DNA of 52,912 bases from Veillonellales bacterium (lineage in GTDB: Bacteria; Bacillota; Negativicutes; JAAYSF01): the NCBI GenBank assembly GCA_039680175.1, contig JBDKTO010000019.1, positions 1-52,912 of the forward strand, read 5' to 3'. Made by a program: the position numbers and the translations under genes. Numbering within the stretch: position 1 is the first letter of the stretch; each line of letters begins with the position of its first letter. The notes beneath the pieces were generated by a model, which searched no databases, was not told the DNA's origin, and saw nothing but the letters and a program-made list of their open reading frames with translations. Shown piece by piece: positions 20,256-29,490 of the stretch.

Positions 20256-22745
20256 TCATTTAATTTTTTGCTCAAAAAACACTTTTGTCAGTTCCGTTCG
20301 ATTGTTAACACCTAATTTTATAAAAATATTGTGCAGCGCTTTCTTTACAGTGTCCTTAGCTATCCGCAAAGTTTCTCCAATAGCCTCATTGGACATTCCT
20401 TCCGCAACAAGTTCTACAATTACCTTTTCCCGTTCAGTAAGCAGCCGCTCTCCGCCAGCACTGTCCAACCCGGTCGAAACCGCCTGCCATTTGGCGGCTA
20501 TTGCCGGAAACATGCTGCAGACCCTGCCAATAAAATCCCGATAATGACCGGTTGTCGTCAAATCGATCAGCAAATCAGCAATATACTCGCTATTTTCCAC
20601 AAACGGCATAACAACATGATCAGGAACCGCAATATTCAGCGCTTCCTGCAGCATAGCCCGTGCCTCCTGGCGGCGCCCAAGTTTCTCCCGGGCACCGGCA
20701 GCGAAGATATAGATATATACCTTCGCCAGCAAATTGGGGTAAACGGCGGCTGAATCGAGCATTTGATCGGCAACACCGGTTAATTTATGATATTGGCTGC
20801 TAATTAACAGCGCTTTCCCCCAGAGAATATTTAAAAATGCATGAATAGGCGCATAAATGATATCCGGCATATCGCCCCGATAAATCCAGGCGGGAATTTT
20901 ATCTGCCTGTTTCAAGCAGGAGAAAATAAAGCTTTCACACATATCCAGAGTGTAAATATAAATATGCATATAGGACGGCTGTTTCTTTATTTCTTCCCGC
21001 ATCCGCCGCAAACTGTCCCGCACAGCGGCAAATTCTCCTCTGACAAGCGCCAGCCGTATCATAACAAACTTTGCGCACAAAATGATTGAAATTTGTTCTT
21101 TAGATTGAGCAATATGTAAAGCTTTATGAGCAACAATTTCCGCGTTGTCAAAATCACCAATATAATAATACCGCTCAGCCGCCATGACATATTCTGCCCC
21201 CGAACCGTGGCCGCTGGTAATATAGTAATAATTGGGAATTTCTTCTGTGACAGTCTTGACTAACGTCTCCAGTTGCCCGCTCTCACGGTAATACAAGTAT
21301 AACACTGAGGGCGAGCCAAAGGTCCACGAAGTTTGCGGATCAAGAAATATAGACGGTCCGTGCAGCAGTTCCCCGGCCGCTTTAAAATGCTCGGTCATAG
21401 CGTTAATGTCATTATACGCAGTAACGCCCTTCAAAGCCTCAAATTCGCCCCTAAGGTTCACCCCGGCCTGATCGTCTATCCCGGGCATTCCTTTGATAAA
21501 GCCCGCCAATTCCTCCAGCTGCCGGGTCAACAATTCCAGCTCTTTGGTAAGAAACAAGCTATACGCATATATAACAGCAGCCAGCGGATGCCTTTTTTTT
21601 ATCTCAGCCGGACATTCCTGAAAATATTTGTTCCGCGCTTCTTTCATTTGTCCGGCAAACGCTGTACCCCTGGCAGCTTCAAACGCAATCAGCAGTTGAT
21701 CAAAATCGGCACCTTGGTAAAAACAATCCATGGCGCGGCTGTAATCGCCAATGTGCGAATACCATTCGCCCGCCCTCCTCCAGCAAGCGCGGCGCCTGTC
21801 TAAATCCTGCCGGTCAAAGAGCTGCCGCAGAAAACCCGTCAGAATATTATGCATGCAGTATGTACGGCTATCATAATCAAAAGTAATAAAAGCGTTTTCG
21901 GCTGTAAGCCGCACCAATAAGTGCGCCGCATTTCCCTTTCGCCACATGTACTCAGCCTGCGGCAGTGAAAAGTCGGTGAAAATACTTATCATGATCAGAA
22001 ATTCTTTCATTTCCGCCGAACAAGGCTGATAAACCACCATGTCGATCAATTCGTCCAGGCTGGCAAAATACCGATCGATCCGCCCATACCGCCGATAACC
22101 GAGAATACAGAGATAGACGGCGGTAATCCAGCCTTCGGTATACGAATGAAGCAAAGCGGCTTCTTTGGCATTCAGCCTGACGCCGCACATTCGGCAATAC
22201 TCAACAACCTCCCTGTATGTAAGCTCAAAATAGCTTTTATCGAGAACCAAGCAATAACCCTTGATCGACAATTCAGTCGTATTTTTGCCGAAAACACGCC
22301 GGGATACAATCACAATATGCAGTCCCGAGATTTCCGCTTTTGCCAGCCGCTCGAAAAATCGGTCGATAACATCAGAAAGCAGCAAATTATAGTCATCAAG
22401 CACAAGGAGCGTTTTCTGCGGAAACGTAACGCTGCCAAGCAGTTCAACTGCCTGTTCGATGAATACGGTCTTATCTGAAACACCAAGCTGACTAAGACAT
22501 TTGGCGCATATTGGGTCGAGGTTCTCAAACAAACGGCTGAAGCCATTCCAAAAACTGGTCACGGAAGAGTCATACACTGTTTGCCAAAGCACGTTAGCTT
22601 TACATTTTTGCGAGTACTCCGCAATGGCAGTTGTTTTACCATAGCATACCGGCGCTTTCACTAACGTCAGTGGATATTTCCATATTTTAGGTAATACTTT
22701 GCTAAGACGCTTACGTGTGTATAATATTTTAGCATCATTAACCAT
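20256..22745 (-). CDS. LAL-family (MalT-like) LuxR transcriptional regulator
   Basis: Seen: 829 residues. An N-terminal P-loop ATPase has Walker A APVCYGKTTA at residues 31-40 and a Walker B-like LLVLDDYN near 115. The long middle is helical and TPR/MalT-like. The C-terminus (about 764-829) is a LuxR helix-turn-helix with LTEREKVIVELVAEG and SNEAIGETL motifs. Length and architecture match the large ATP-binding LuxR regulators, which activate transcription after binding an inducer and ATP. Start ATG at 22745 has GGAGG seven bases upstream. It reads toward the giant adhesin 171 bp away on the same strand, so that gene is the natural candidate target; the inducer cannot be inferred. Confidence 0.9.
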   Translation of the reverse strand: MVNDAKILYTRKRLSKVLPKIWKYPLTLVKAPVCYGKTTAIAEYSQKCKANVLWQTVYDSSVTSFWNGFSRLFENLDPICAKCLSQLGVSDKTVFIEQAVELLGSVTFPQKTLLVLDDYNLLLSDVIDRFFERLAKAEISGLHIVIVSRRVFGKNTTELSIKGYCLVLDKSYFELTYREVVEYCRMCGVRLNAKEAALLHSYTEGWITAVYLCILGYRRYGRIDRYFASLDELIDMVVYQPCSAEMKEFLIMISIFTDFSLPQAEYMWRKGNAAHLLVRLTAENAFITFDYDSRTYCMHNILTGFLRQLFDRQDLDRRRACWRRAGEWYSHIGDYSRAMDCFYQGADFDQLLIAFEAARGTAFAGQMKEARNKYFQECPAEIKKRHPLAAVIYAYSLFLTKELELLTRQLEELAGFIKGMPGIDDQAGVNLRGEFEALKGVTAYNDINAMTEHFKAAGELLHGPSIFLDPQTSWTFGSPSVLYLYYRESGQLETLVKTVTEEIPNYYYITSGHGSGAEYVMAAERYYYIGDFDNAEIVAHKALHIAQSKEQISIILCAKFVMIRLALVRGEFAAVRDSLRRMREEIKKQPSYMHIYIYTLDMCESFIFSCLKQADKIPAWIYRGDMPDIIYAPIHAFLNILWGKALLISSQYHKLTGVADQMLDSAAVYPNLLAKVYIYIFAAGAREKLGRRQEARAMLQEALNIAVPDHVVMPFVENSEYIADLLIDLTTTGHYRDFIGRVCSMFPAIAAKWQAVSTGLDSAGGERLLTEREKVIVELVAEGMSNEAIGETLRIAKDTVKKALHNIFIKLGVNNRTELTKVFFEQKIK

Positions 22746-23177
22746 GGTAGTACCTCCAAAAACCGCTGGCTTAGATTATTAATTCTGTGGTTTTGTTCCC
22801 AGCCATATCTGTGGTCCAGAAAACCGACTATATATTACATTAATTTTACATTGCCTTTGATTTTCCTTTTATTGCTCAAATATCACAAATAAACGCCAGC
22901 CAATTTTCCAAATTTTATCATTGGAAAATTGGCTGGCGTTTATTTATTCCCTTTTTGACACATTATGTGACGAAAAGGATTACAGAGACCGATTCGAAGA
23001 ATGTTTATACATTTTCCGCCAAAGCTGACTATCCAAACCGGTAATTGCGTCTACGCTCTCGCCTGTACCATTCTTAGCACATCCTGAATTTACGCATCTG
23101 CCTTCTTTAATGAGCCAATCAAAGAAGCAAAATGTACGTCCCCATACTTTCCACGCTTTCAGTCCTTTCGGCGCGGC
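22746..23177. other. Intergenic region between LAL regulator and GlcF-like gene
   Basis: This 432-bp stretch holds the LAL leader (22746-22886), a perfect 25-bp inverted repeat (22887-22945) and, on minus, an open stretch in the same frame as the upstream GlcF-like gene after its TAG stop (22980-23177, 65 codons, no start). I see no complete gene in it. Confidence 0.6.
22887..22945 (-). terminator. Perfect 25-bp hairpin, probable terminator of the aco/glc operon
   Basis: Arms 22887-22911 and 22921-22945 are perfect reverse complements with a nine-base loop. T-rich sequence follows on both strands but the U-tracts are interrupted. It is the first strong hairpin downstream of the operon ending at 23178 and would insulate the LAL regulator gene. 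Confidence 0.7.
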
Positions 23178-24347
23178 CTATTCCTCCATCGCCATTAACA
23201 ATAATTCAGCTACATCCATCACCTGTAATGGCAATTTCTCCGTCCGGGCTGCTTTTTCCAGCATTTGTTCACATTGCTGACAAGCAGACACGACAATCGA
23301 CGCACCAGTTGCCTCAGCCTCTTTTATCCGTTTCCGGGCAATGGCGTCTGCCAGACTCTGATCGGCCCCCTGCAAATTCCCCCCGCCGCCACAGCAGGTG
23401 GACTCTTCTCCGTGAGTCGCCATCTCAACCAGCTTAATTCCGGGGATACTATTAATAATATACCGCGGTGGATCAATGACCCCGCTATTACGTCCCAAGT
23501 CGCAAGGATCGTGATAGGTTACTGTTTCGTTTAACTCGTTAGGAACTAGTTTTCCCTGTTGGATCAGTTCTGCCAGCAATTCCGTTGCGTGAACCAGCCG
23601 GAAGCCGAGATCCTCCTTTAAAATTGCTGAATATACGTGGCTCCAGACATGGTAGCAGGATGCGCACCCCGTAACCATGGTCTTGGCACCCAAATCCCGC
23701 ACCTTTTCCACATTATGCCGGACATATTCAGCAATCTCCGGCTCATGCCCGCCAGCCAGCAAGGGAAAACCGCAGCACCATTCTTCCCCGCCCAATGTAG
23801 TGAAACTAACTCCTGCTTTTGCTAATAATTGCACCATAGCAACAGGTACTTGGGCGGCACGCGGGAAAAATGAGGATACGCAGCCGACAAAATAAACGAT
23901 TTCCGCCCCTTGTTCCTGATCAAGGTAATCCGGCACTTCATCTAAATCTTCAGCCCAGTCAAGTCTGCTCTCATTAGCAAAATTAGAAATATTCCGCTTC
24001 CGCTGCAAATTTGCCGCGATGGCATTATACGCTTCCGGCGCCTTGCCCTCGGCGACTAGTTTTGCCCGCAAATCCTTCCATAGGGATTGGAGATCGATTC
24101 TGGCGGCACAAGAACGAGTGCAGGCGCCGCACATGGTACATTGGGTAATTCGCTTGGCATATTCCGGACTAATCTTATCATGGCTTTTTCTGGCAAACAA
24201 TTCGCGTGCCAGCGAAATCTTAGCGCGGGGCGTTGCTGATTCCCAGCCAATTTCCCGGTATACCGGACAATCAGTCCGGCAATTGCCGCACCGTCCGCAG
24301 ATAAGGGATTCATTTATTAGATCCTTATAAAAACTGCGCGAACTCAT
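23178..24347 (-). CDS. GlcF-like (Fe-S)-binding oxidoreductase subunit
   Basis: Seen: 389 residues. Two 4Fe-4S ferredoxin-type motifs lie near the N-terminus (CGRCGNCRTDCP about residues 18-29; CTMCGACTRSC about 71-81). Two CCG-type cysteine domains follow, with GxxWCCGFPLLAGG, GCASCYHVW, HDPCDLGR and CCGGGGNL. Known: this is the arrangement of GlcF and the heterodisulfide-reductase D-like/lactate-oxidase iron-sulfur subunits, which take electrons from a flavin partner. The start ATG overlaps the stop of the FAD-oxidase gene by four bases, indicating translational coupling. It is the last gene of the operon. The electron acceptor is unknown; a quinone or an electron carrier is possible. Confidence 0.88.
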   Translation of the reverse strand: MSSRSFYKDLINESLICGRCGNCRTDCPVYREIGWESATPRAKISLARELFARKSHDKISPEYAKRITQCTMCGACTRSCAARIDLQSLWKDLRAKLVAEGKAPEAYNAIAANLQRKRNISNFANESRLDWAEDLDEVPDYLDQEQGAEIVYFVGCVSSFFPRAAQVPVAMVQLLAKAGVSFTTLGGEEWCCGFPLLAGGHEPEIAEYVRHNVEKVRDLGAKTMVTGCASCYHVWSHVYSAILKEDLGFRLVHATELLAELIQQGKLVPNELNETVTYHDPCDLGRNSGVIDPPRYIINSIPGIKLVEMATHGEESTCCGGGGNLQGADQSLADAIARKRIKEAEATGASIVVSACQQCEQMLEKAARTEKLPLQVMDVAELLLMAMEE

Positions 24348-25807
24348 AACTGATTCCTCCCCGCTTTTCCCCTATATACGCAGCGGCTGGCAGCCAGCAA
24401 ATCCATTCCCGCCTTAAAAAATGCCGGTTTGAGCAGCAAAGGCGCCCCATATCTTTTCCCGGGATTCATAATATTCTTAGGATCAAGCAGCTGCTTGCGC
24501 CGTTTTAACTCGTCAAGTTCTTTTGCTGTTTGGCATCGGTTCAAATAGGGGGTGTTCCAAAGGCCAATGCCGTACGGCATACCGCCGAACTTTGCCCCAA
24601 TATCATGCAGCTTTTTTACCAGGGCCAATCCTTGCAAATATTCAATGGTATCCCGTTCATCCGCCTTAAACATTGTCATAATCATTACATTTTTCTCGGA
24701 TACAATATGGCCGTAACTTTTGAAATCCATTCGCTGTTTACTGCCAAAAGCAGCTGTCTTTGACAAATAGTCTGTCAGGTTATTAATTGGCAGCAGAATT
24801 TCCGCCCCTAATAAAGAGGGACCCTCCCGCTTTAAAACTAAAGAATAAAACCGGTGCTGCCATTCCTGCTCAGCTTCTGCCGACCCCAAATCCCTGCCTT
24901 TCGCCGCCTGCAGACAACGCTTATATGCTAAGCCTGCTTCGTCCGTTTCGGCTTTTGAGCCATCATCATCAAAGGCAACCGTATATACTTTCCCCGTGTG
25001 CGGACTTGCCAACTCCAGACGCTGTCTAAGTGAATTGCATCCCGGATCGCTAAAGTGTAAATTAAAGGGCTTACTGTGCAATGCTGCCGCCGCTTCAATA
25101 AAGTCCTGCATTTGTTCGGCATTCTGGAATGCGGCCAAGCCATGCCATTGTGTTTCCGGATAAGGACGTACTTTAAGTTCAACTTCGGTGACAATACCTA
25201 ATGTTCCCTCAGAAGCCGCAAGCCAGGATACCGGAGGATCGCTGCTTTCATCCAGTTGCCTGACACTGCCGTCAGGCAGCACCACCTGAGCCGAAATGAC
25301 TTGCTCCCTTACCGAACCGTATTTTAAACTGCCTATTCCATACCCCATCATAACCAGCCAGCCGCCAATAGTAGCCGATTGTGCACTGCTTGGATACGAG
25401 CAGGCGGCCAGCCCCAGCCGGTTAAGCTGCCGTTCCAATTTCCACCAAGGCATACCTGCCCCAACCCGGACAACTTTATTATTTGCATCGACAGCTGCCA
25501 GGCTGTTTATGCCATTCATGTCAAGGATAATGCCCTTGCGTGTACAAACAGCATTAAAATAAACAGTCGATCCTCCGGCGCGTGTTGTTATTGCTATGCC
25601 CCGTTCATTGGCTAGTTTAACGACCCAGGCGACTTCTTCGACGCTTTGCGGCCTAATAATAATATCTGGCTGTGTATCCGCCAGAGGCTTGGCTAAAAAA
25701 CCGGGAATAGGCGCTAAATCCCGCTGATAAAAACTGAGTTCGAATTCTTCAGTCGTGGCGCGGTCGCCAAAGGTATTCTTTAATTGTTCAACTGTTTGCG
25801 CATCCAT
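24344..25807 (-). CDS. GlcD-like FAD-binding oxidase
   Basis: Seen: 487 residues with a PCMH-type FAD domain (residues about 35-215, with VRVGAGMPWWKLE, a SATIGGW segment and SEGTLGIVTEVELKV) and a C-terminal FAD-oxidase domain ending in KQLLDPKNIMNPGKRY. Known: the family oxidises 2-hydroxy acids such as glycolate or lactate and passes electrons to a GlcF-type subunit, which here follows with a four-base overlap. Start ATG at 25807 has AAGGAGG six bases upstream. Context is an acetoin-dehydrogenase operon, so the substrate may not be glycolate. The motif does not settle it. Confidence 0.88.
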   Translation of the reverse strand: MDAQTVEQLKNTFGDRATTEEFELSFYQRDLAPIPGFLAKPLADTQPDIIIRPQSVEEVAWVVKLANERGIAITTRAGGSTVYFNAVCTRKGIILDMNGINSLAAVDANNKVVRVGAGMPWWKLERQLNRLGLAACSYPSSAQSATIGGWLVMMGYGIGSLKYGSVREQVISAQVVLPDGSVRQLDESSDPPVSWLAASEGTLGIVTEVELKVRPYPETQWHGLAAFQNAEQMQDFIEAAAALHSKPFNLHFSDPGCNSLRQRLELASPHTGKVYTVAFDDDGSKAETDEAGLAYKRCLQAAKGRDLGSAEAEQEWQHRFYSLVLKREGPSLLGAEILLPINNLTDYLSKTAAFGSKQRMDFKSYGHIVSEKNVMIMTMFKADERDTIEYLQGLALVKKLHDIGAKFGGMPYGIGLWNTPYLNRCQTAKELDELKRRKQLLDPKNIMNPGKRYGAPLLLKPAFFKAGMDLLAASRCVYRGKAGRNQL

Positions 25808-25870
25808 GCATTTCCTCCTTCCTTACGACATTAGAATAGTCTGTCTCTGCGGGTACCATTGTCGTCGGCG

Positions 25871-26212
25871 CTATTCGAAAGCGTCAAGCGCTTTCACAAT
25901 TTTCGTAGACAAATAAGCCATCGACGGCGACCCGCCAAAAGCTACTGCTACCGCTGCCGCTTCCAAAACCTCTTCCCGGCTGGCTCCTTCTGCTAAGGCA
26001 TTTTTTACATGAATATTCATACAGTACTCGCAGCGTACGGCAAGAGCAATGCCGACGCCGATCAGTTCCTTATATTTGCGTTCCAGTTCCCCTTCCACAT
26101 AGGCCGCCTGATCCATGTGGACAAATGCGGCCATAAGTTCAGGACTTTCCTCTTGTAATAGGCTCATTCCCTCTTGCAGCTCACTCATTAACTCCATGCT
26201 GTCTCCTGCCAT
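25871..26212 (-). CDS. Carboxymuconolactone decarboxylase/AhpD-like protein
   Basis: Seen: 113 residues, all-helical, with a redox-type motif C61-E-Y-C64-x-x-x-H68 and the usual ALAEGASREEVLEAAAVAVAFGG-like helix (here split across residues 70-92). Known: CMD-family proteins with CxxC-xxx-H behave like AhpD, a thiol-disulfide relay that in mycobacteria is reduced by a lipoylated acyltransferase. Here the gene sits between the lipoyl E2 gene and the GlcDF-like genes, which suggests redox work rather than decarboxylation. Alternative starts at the next Met residues are possible. Confidence 0.85.
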   Translation of the reverse strand: MAGDSMELMSELQEGMSLLQEESPELMAAFVHMDQAAYVEGELERKYKELIGVGIALAVRCEYCMNIHVKNALAEGASREEVLEAAAVAVAFGGSPSMAYLSTKIVKALDAFE

Positions 26213-26256
26213 TTATATCCCCTGCCTTTTGATTTTATTGAACACGCAGCCTATAG

Positions 26257-27450
26257 TTAAATGAAAATTTTATGCGGTTGTTCTATCAGTTTAATAAGCA
26301 GCGCCAAAAACTCAGCCGCCGGAGCCCCGTCGATAACTCTATGGTCAAAAGAAAGCGAAAGCCCCATAATAGGTCTGATAACAATCTGATCAGCGACTGC
26401 AACGGGTTTCCTCACTGTCCGGCCAACACCTAAAATAGCTGACTCAGGTTGATTGATAATCGGTGTGAAATAATCAACCGATCCATAGCCTCCCAAATTT
26501 GTTACGGTAAAACTGCCCCCTGTCATTTCTACCGGGTCAAGCTTATTTCTCCGCGCCGATTTGGCAAAATTCTTAATCTCTTTACTTACCTCGGCTAAGC
26601 TCTTCTTATTGGCGTTCTTCACGACCGGGACGACCAGGCCGTCCGGAATAGCAATGGCAACCCCAATATTGATGTCCTGCAATATCAATATTTCATCACC
26701 ATTTAATGTAGCGTTAATCTTGGGATGAACTTCCAGGGCTCTGGCAGCCGCTTTAACCACTATATCAGTCACCGAGATTTTTTCGGTTTCTTTGACATCG
26801 GCGTTAATTGTAGCGCGCAAAGTCTGTATGGCGGTTAAATCAACCCCCACATGATGCGTGACTTTAGGTGCCGTCTTCCAGCTGTTGGCCATATTCTCGC
26901 CAATTACTTGGCGCATCCCTTCATAAGGAAGCACTTCAATCGTTGCACGACTATCCTTAGCGGCACTCTTTTCAGTTATCGCCTGTTCAATATCTTCCTT
27001 GACAATTCTCCCCTCAGGTCCTGAGCCGGCAAGCTGACTATAGTCAATTTCGTTTGCTTCAGCCAGCGCACGCGCTGCCGGTGAAATTTTAACTTTTGCG
27101 CCTGGTACAGCAGCTGATGCGGCCATTGCCACTTTGCCTGCCGCTGTTTTAGCCGCTGCCGGAGTTGTTTTTACCGTATTATTAGCCGCAATGATCTGGC
27201 TAATATCTTCACCGGCACTGCCAATAATGCCTAAGAGCCCGCCGACCGGCAATTTAGCTTTTTTATTCGCAATAATCTTAAGCAGCGTCCCCTCGACCGG
27301 AGCCTCGATTTTATTAGAAATTTTGTCGGTCATGACTTCAAGCAGATCTTCGCCCTTTTTAACGCTGTCGCCCTCATTTTTCAGCCATTTCCCCACAATG
27401 CCTTCCTTCATTGACAAACCTAGTTTTGGCATATTAACTGCTGTCGCCAT
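26257..27450 (-). CDS. acoC: Acetoin dehydrogenase E2, dihydrolipoamide acetyltransferase
   Basis: Seen: 397 residues. A lipoyl domain covers about 1-76, with lipoyl-Lys43 in EVMTDKISNK. A peripheral subunit-binding domain lies at about 121-157 (KISPAARALA, GSGPEGRIVKEDI). The catalytic domain ends with the H370-R-V-I-D374-G motif. Known: the acetyl group from acetoin cleavage is moved to CoA on this subunit, and the reduced lipoyl arm is normally reoxidised by E3. No E3 gene is in the operon. Two adjacent ATGs are available; the second fits GGAGG spacing better. Confidence 0.92.
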   Translation of the reverse strand: MATAVNMPKLGLSMKEGIVGKWLKNEGDSVKKGEDLLEVMTDKISNKIEAPVEGTLLKIIANKKAKLPVGGLLGIIGSAGEDISQIIAANNTVKTTPAAAKTAAGKVAMAASAAVPGAKVKISPAARALAEANEIDYSQLAGSGPEGRIVKEDIEQAITEKSAAKDSRATIEVLPYEGMRQVIGENMANSWKTAPKVTHHVGVDLTAIQTLRATINADVKETEKISVTDIVVKAAARALEVHPKINATLNGDEILILQDINIGVAIAIPDGLVVPVVKNANKKSLAEVSKEIKNFAKSARRNKLDPVEMTGGSFTVTNLGGYGSVDYFTPIINQPESAILGVGRTVRKPVAVADQIVIRPIMGLSLSFDHRVIDGAPAAEFLALLIKLIEQPHKIFI

Positions 27451-27475
27451 CATTGTCCTCCTCTTGACTGTAATA

Positions 27476-28471
27476 TCAATTGCCTTTTATGTTGTAGCCT
27501 CGTGCAACCGCTGCTGTAAGTGCAGCAGCGGCGTCGATCACCCTGGGACCGTCAAAAGTCAATTTTATCTGCACTTTCTCGTCCGGACGAACTTCAATTT
27601 CCCGCTCGCCGTCTAAGGCAATCACACAGGCTTCACTCAATTCAACAACTTCGCCAATTCCGATATACCTATATTTTTGAACAGGTACACATTCAATTAA
27701 TCCCGGCGCAATCGGGGCGCGTATTTGCAAATTGCCCGCTCCGATCTCAATATCAGCACCTCTGGCCTCACCGGGGCCGACTGGCACCAAATTGCCTGGA
27801 ATTGAGGATATTCCTATATTATGCGGCTCGCCGCGCGTTACTAAAATTCGCCTTATCTTGGCAACATCCCAAACCGCGCGCGAGCCAATAAAGGAATCCT
27901 TAAGAATAACTGCATCAACAATAGCGCAATCTAGCGGCTGACCATTTTTATAGATAACTAATTTCTTGCTTGGCTTTATCGCCGGCTCTCCTGCTACAAT
28001 TCCCTCGGCGATTACTGCCGCCGCCATACCGGCAATTGTCCCTTCAATTAAATTAGGAAAAACATTATTGGTTCCTGTGGAAATAGGAAGAATGGGTACA
28101 TCCCGGCAGCCTTTTGCCACTAATCGGTTGGTTCCATCACCACCCAGCGTTATTATGCAGTCAACCCCGCTGTTGGCCATAGCTTCGGCGGCATTACAGC
28201 TATCCACTTGTGTCCCTGTAACACAAATATCGGCGGCAGCGAATTCCATATCAGGGCTGTGCCGGCTGCAGATGTTTGCCAGCGCACCGGCAATAATCCC
28301 ATAATACTCCGGCATATATGTTACCTTCGTCACCCCGGTTGCAGCCAAACTTAAAATAAGCCGTCGAACAATATTAACTTTTTCAAGGTTGTCAACAACA
28401 GTTCCATAGGCCACCAGCCGCCGGATATCTTTACCTGATGCCGGATTAGCGATGATACCAACATGTCCCAT
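27476..28471 (-). CDS. acoX: AcoX-type ATP-NAD kinase family protein
   Basis: Seen: 331 residues. The N-terminus GIIANPASGKD and the GGDGTNR motif (110-116) are those of the NAD-kinase/diacylglycerol-kinase-like fold. Known: acoX genes accompany acetoin dehydrogenase genes in several bacteria; the protein is dispensable in some hosts and its exact job is unclear. It lies between E1 beta and E2 with gaps under 30 bp, as in a single transcript. Confidence 0.87.
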   Translation of the reverse strand: MGHVGIIANPASGKDIRRLVAYGTVVDNLEKVNIVRRLILSLAATGVTKVTYMPEYYGIIAGALANICSRHSPDMEFAAADICVTGTQVDSCNAAEAMANSGVDCIITLGGDGTNRLVAKGCRDVPILPISTGTNNVFPNLIEGTIAGMAAAVIAEGIVAGEPAIKPSKKLVIYKNGQPLDCAIVDAVILKDSFIGSRAVWDVAKIRRILVTRGEPHNIGISSIPGNLVPVGPGEARGADIEIGAGNLQIRAPIAPGLIECVPVQKYRYIGIGEVVELSEACVIALDGEREIEVRPDEKVQIKLTFDGPRVIDAAAALTAAVARGYNIKGN

Positions 28472-28499
28472 GCTTCCCGTTTCCCGCCTTTATCGTTAG

Positions 28500-29468
28500 T
28501 TAAAACAAACTTTTTACCGCGTCTATAATCTTTTCTTCGCTCGGAATAACGCTATTTTCCAATACCGGACTAAAGGGAATTGGTGTAAACGGCATAGCCA
28601 CCCGTTTAATCGGCCCATCCAAAAGATCAAGTCCCTCTTCCGCAACAATCGCTGCAATTTCTCCCCCAAATCCGCCCGTCTTAACCGCCTCATGGACAAT
28701 CACCAATTTCCCGGTTTTAGCCACAGACTTTAAGATACTCTCCGTATCAAGGGGTATAAGTGTACGCGGATCAAGCACTTCGGCGGCTATACCTTCCTGG
28801 GCAAGAGCTTCGGCTGCCGCCAGTGCCTTATGAACCATCCAGGACCACGCCACAATCGTAACGTCAGAGCCTGCTTGCTTTATGTCGGCCTTCCCCAGCG
28901 GAACTGTATACTCACCTTCGGGCACTTCCCCCTTAAAACCAAGCAGCTGTTTGTGCTCAATGTACACAACCGGATTATCATCGCGAACAGCAGCCGCCAT
29001 CAAGCCTTTAGCATCTGCCGGGGTAGACGGCATAACTGTTTTGATTCCGGGAATATGAGTAAACCAAGCCTCCATCGACTGGGAATGCTGCGCGGCAGCC
29101 CCCATACCCGCGCCGCAAGGAGTACGTAATACCATGGGTATCGTAGCTTTACCGCCAAACATGTATCGCATTTTTGCAGCCTGATTGAACAGCTCATCCA
29201 TGCAAACACCCATAAAGTCAACAAACATGATTTCGGCAATCGGACGCAAACCGGCTGCGGCCGCACCCACAGCAGCCCCCACAATAGCAGTCTCACTAAT
29301 CGGCGTATCTATTACTCTGTCGGGAAACTCCGTGACCAATCCGCCCGTTACTCCAAAGCAGCCGCCAAATTTGCCCACATCTTCGCCCCAAATAAATACG
29401 TTAGGATTTCTTTTCATCTCATTGCGCATTCCGTCGCGAATGGCCTCGGCATATGTCATTTCCATCAT
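28500..29468 (-). CDS. acoB: Acetoin dehydrogenase E1 beta subunit (TPP-dependent)
   Basis: Seen: 322 residues with the transketolase pyrimidine-binding domain (GEDVGKFGGCFGVTGGL, ETAIVGAAVGAA, EIMFVDFMGVCMDE) and the C-terminal domain with LDPRTLIPLD and HEAVKTGGFGGEI. Length equals family norm. Known: E1 beta pairs with E1 alpha to cleave acetoin to acetaldehyde plus an acetyl group on TPP/lipoate. The closely related pyruvate and branched-chain E1 beta cannot be excluded from sequence alone, but the neighbouring acoX favours acetoin. Confidence 0.9.
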   Translation of the reverse strand: MMEMTYAEAIRDGMRNEMKRNPNVFIWGEDVGKFGGCFGVTGGLVTEFPDRVIDTPISETAIVGAAVGAAAAGLRPIAEIMFVDFMGVCMDELFNQAAKMRYMFGGKATIPMVLRTPCGAGMGAAAQHSQSMEAWFTHIPGIKTVMPSTPADAKGLMAAAVRDDNPVVYIEHKQLLGFKGEVPEGEYTVPLGKADIKQAGSDVTIVAWSWMVHKALAAAEALAQEGIAAEVLDPRTLIPLDTESILKSVAKTGKLVIVHEAVKTGGFGGEIAAIVAEEGLDLLDGPIKRVAMPFTPIPFSPVLENSVIPSEEKIIDAVKSLF

Positions 29469-29490
29469 CGGATCACCCTCTCCTGATTAT

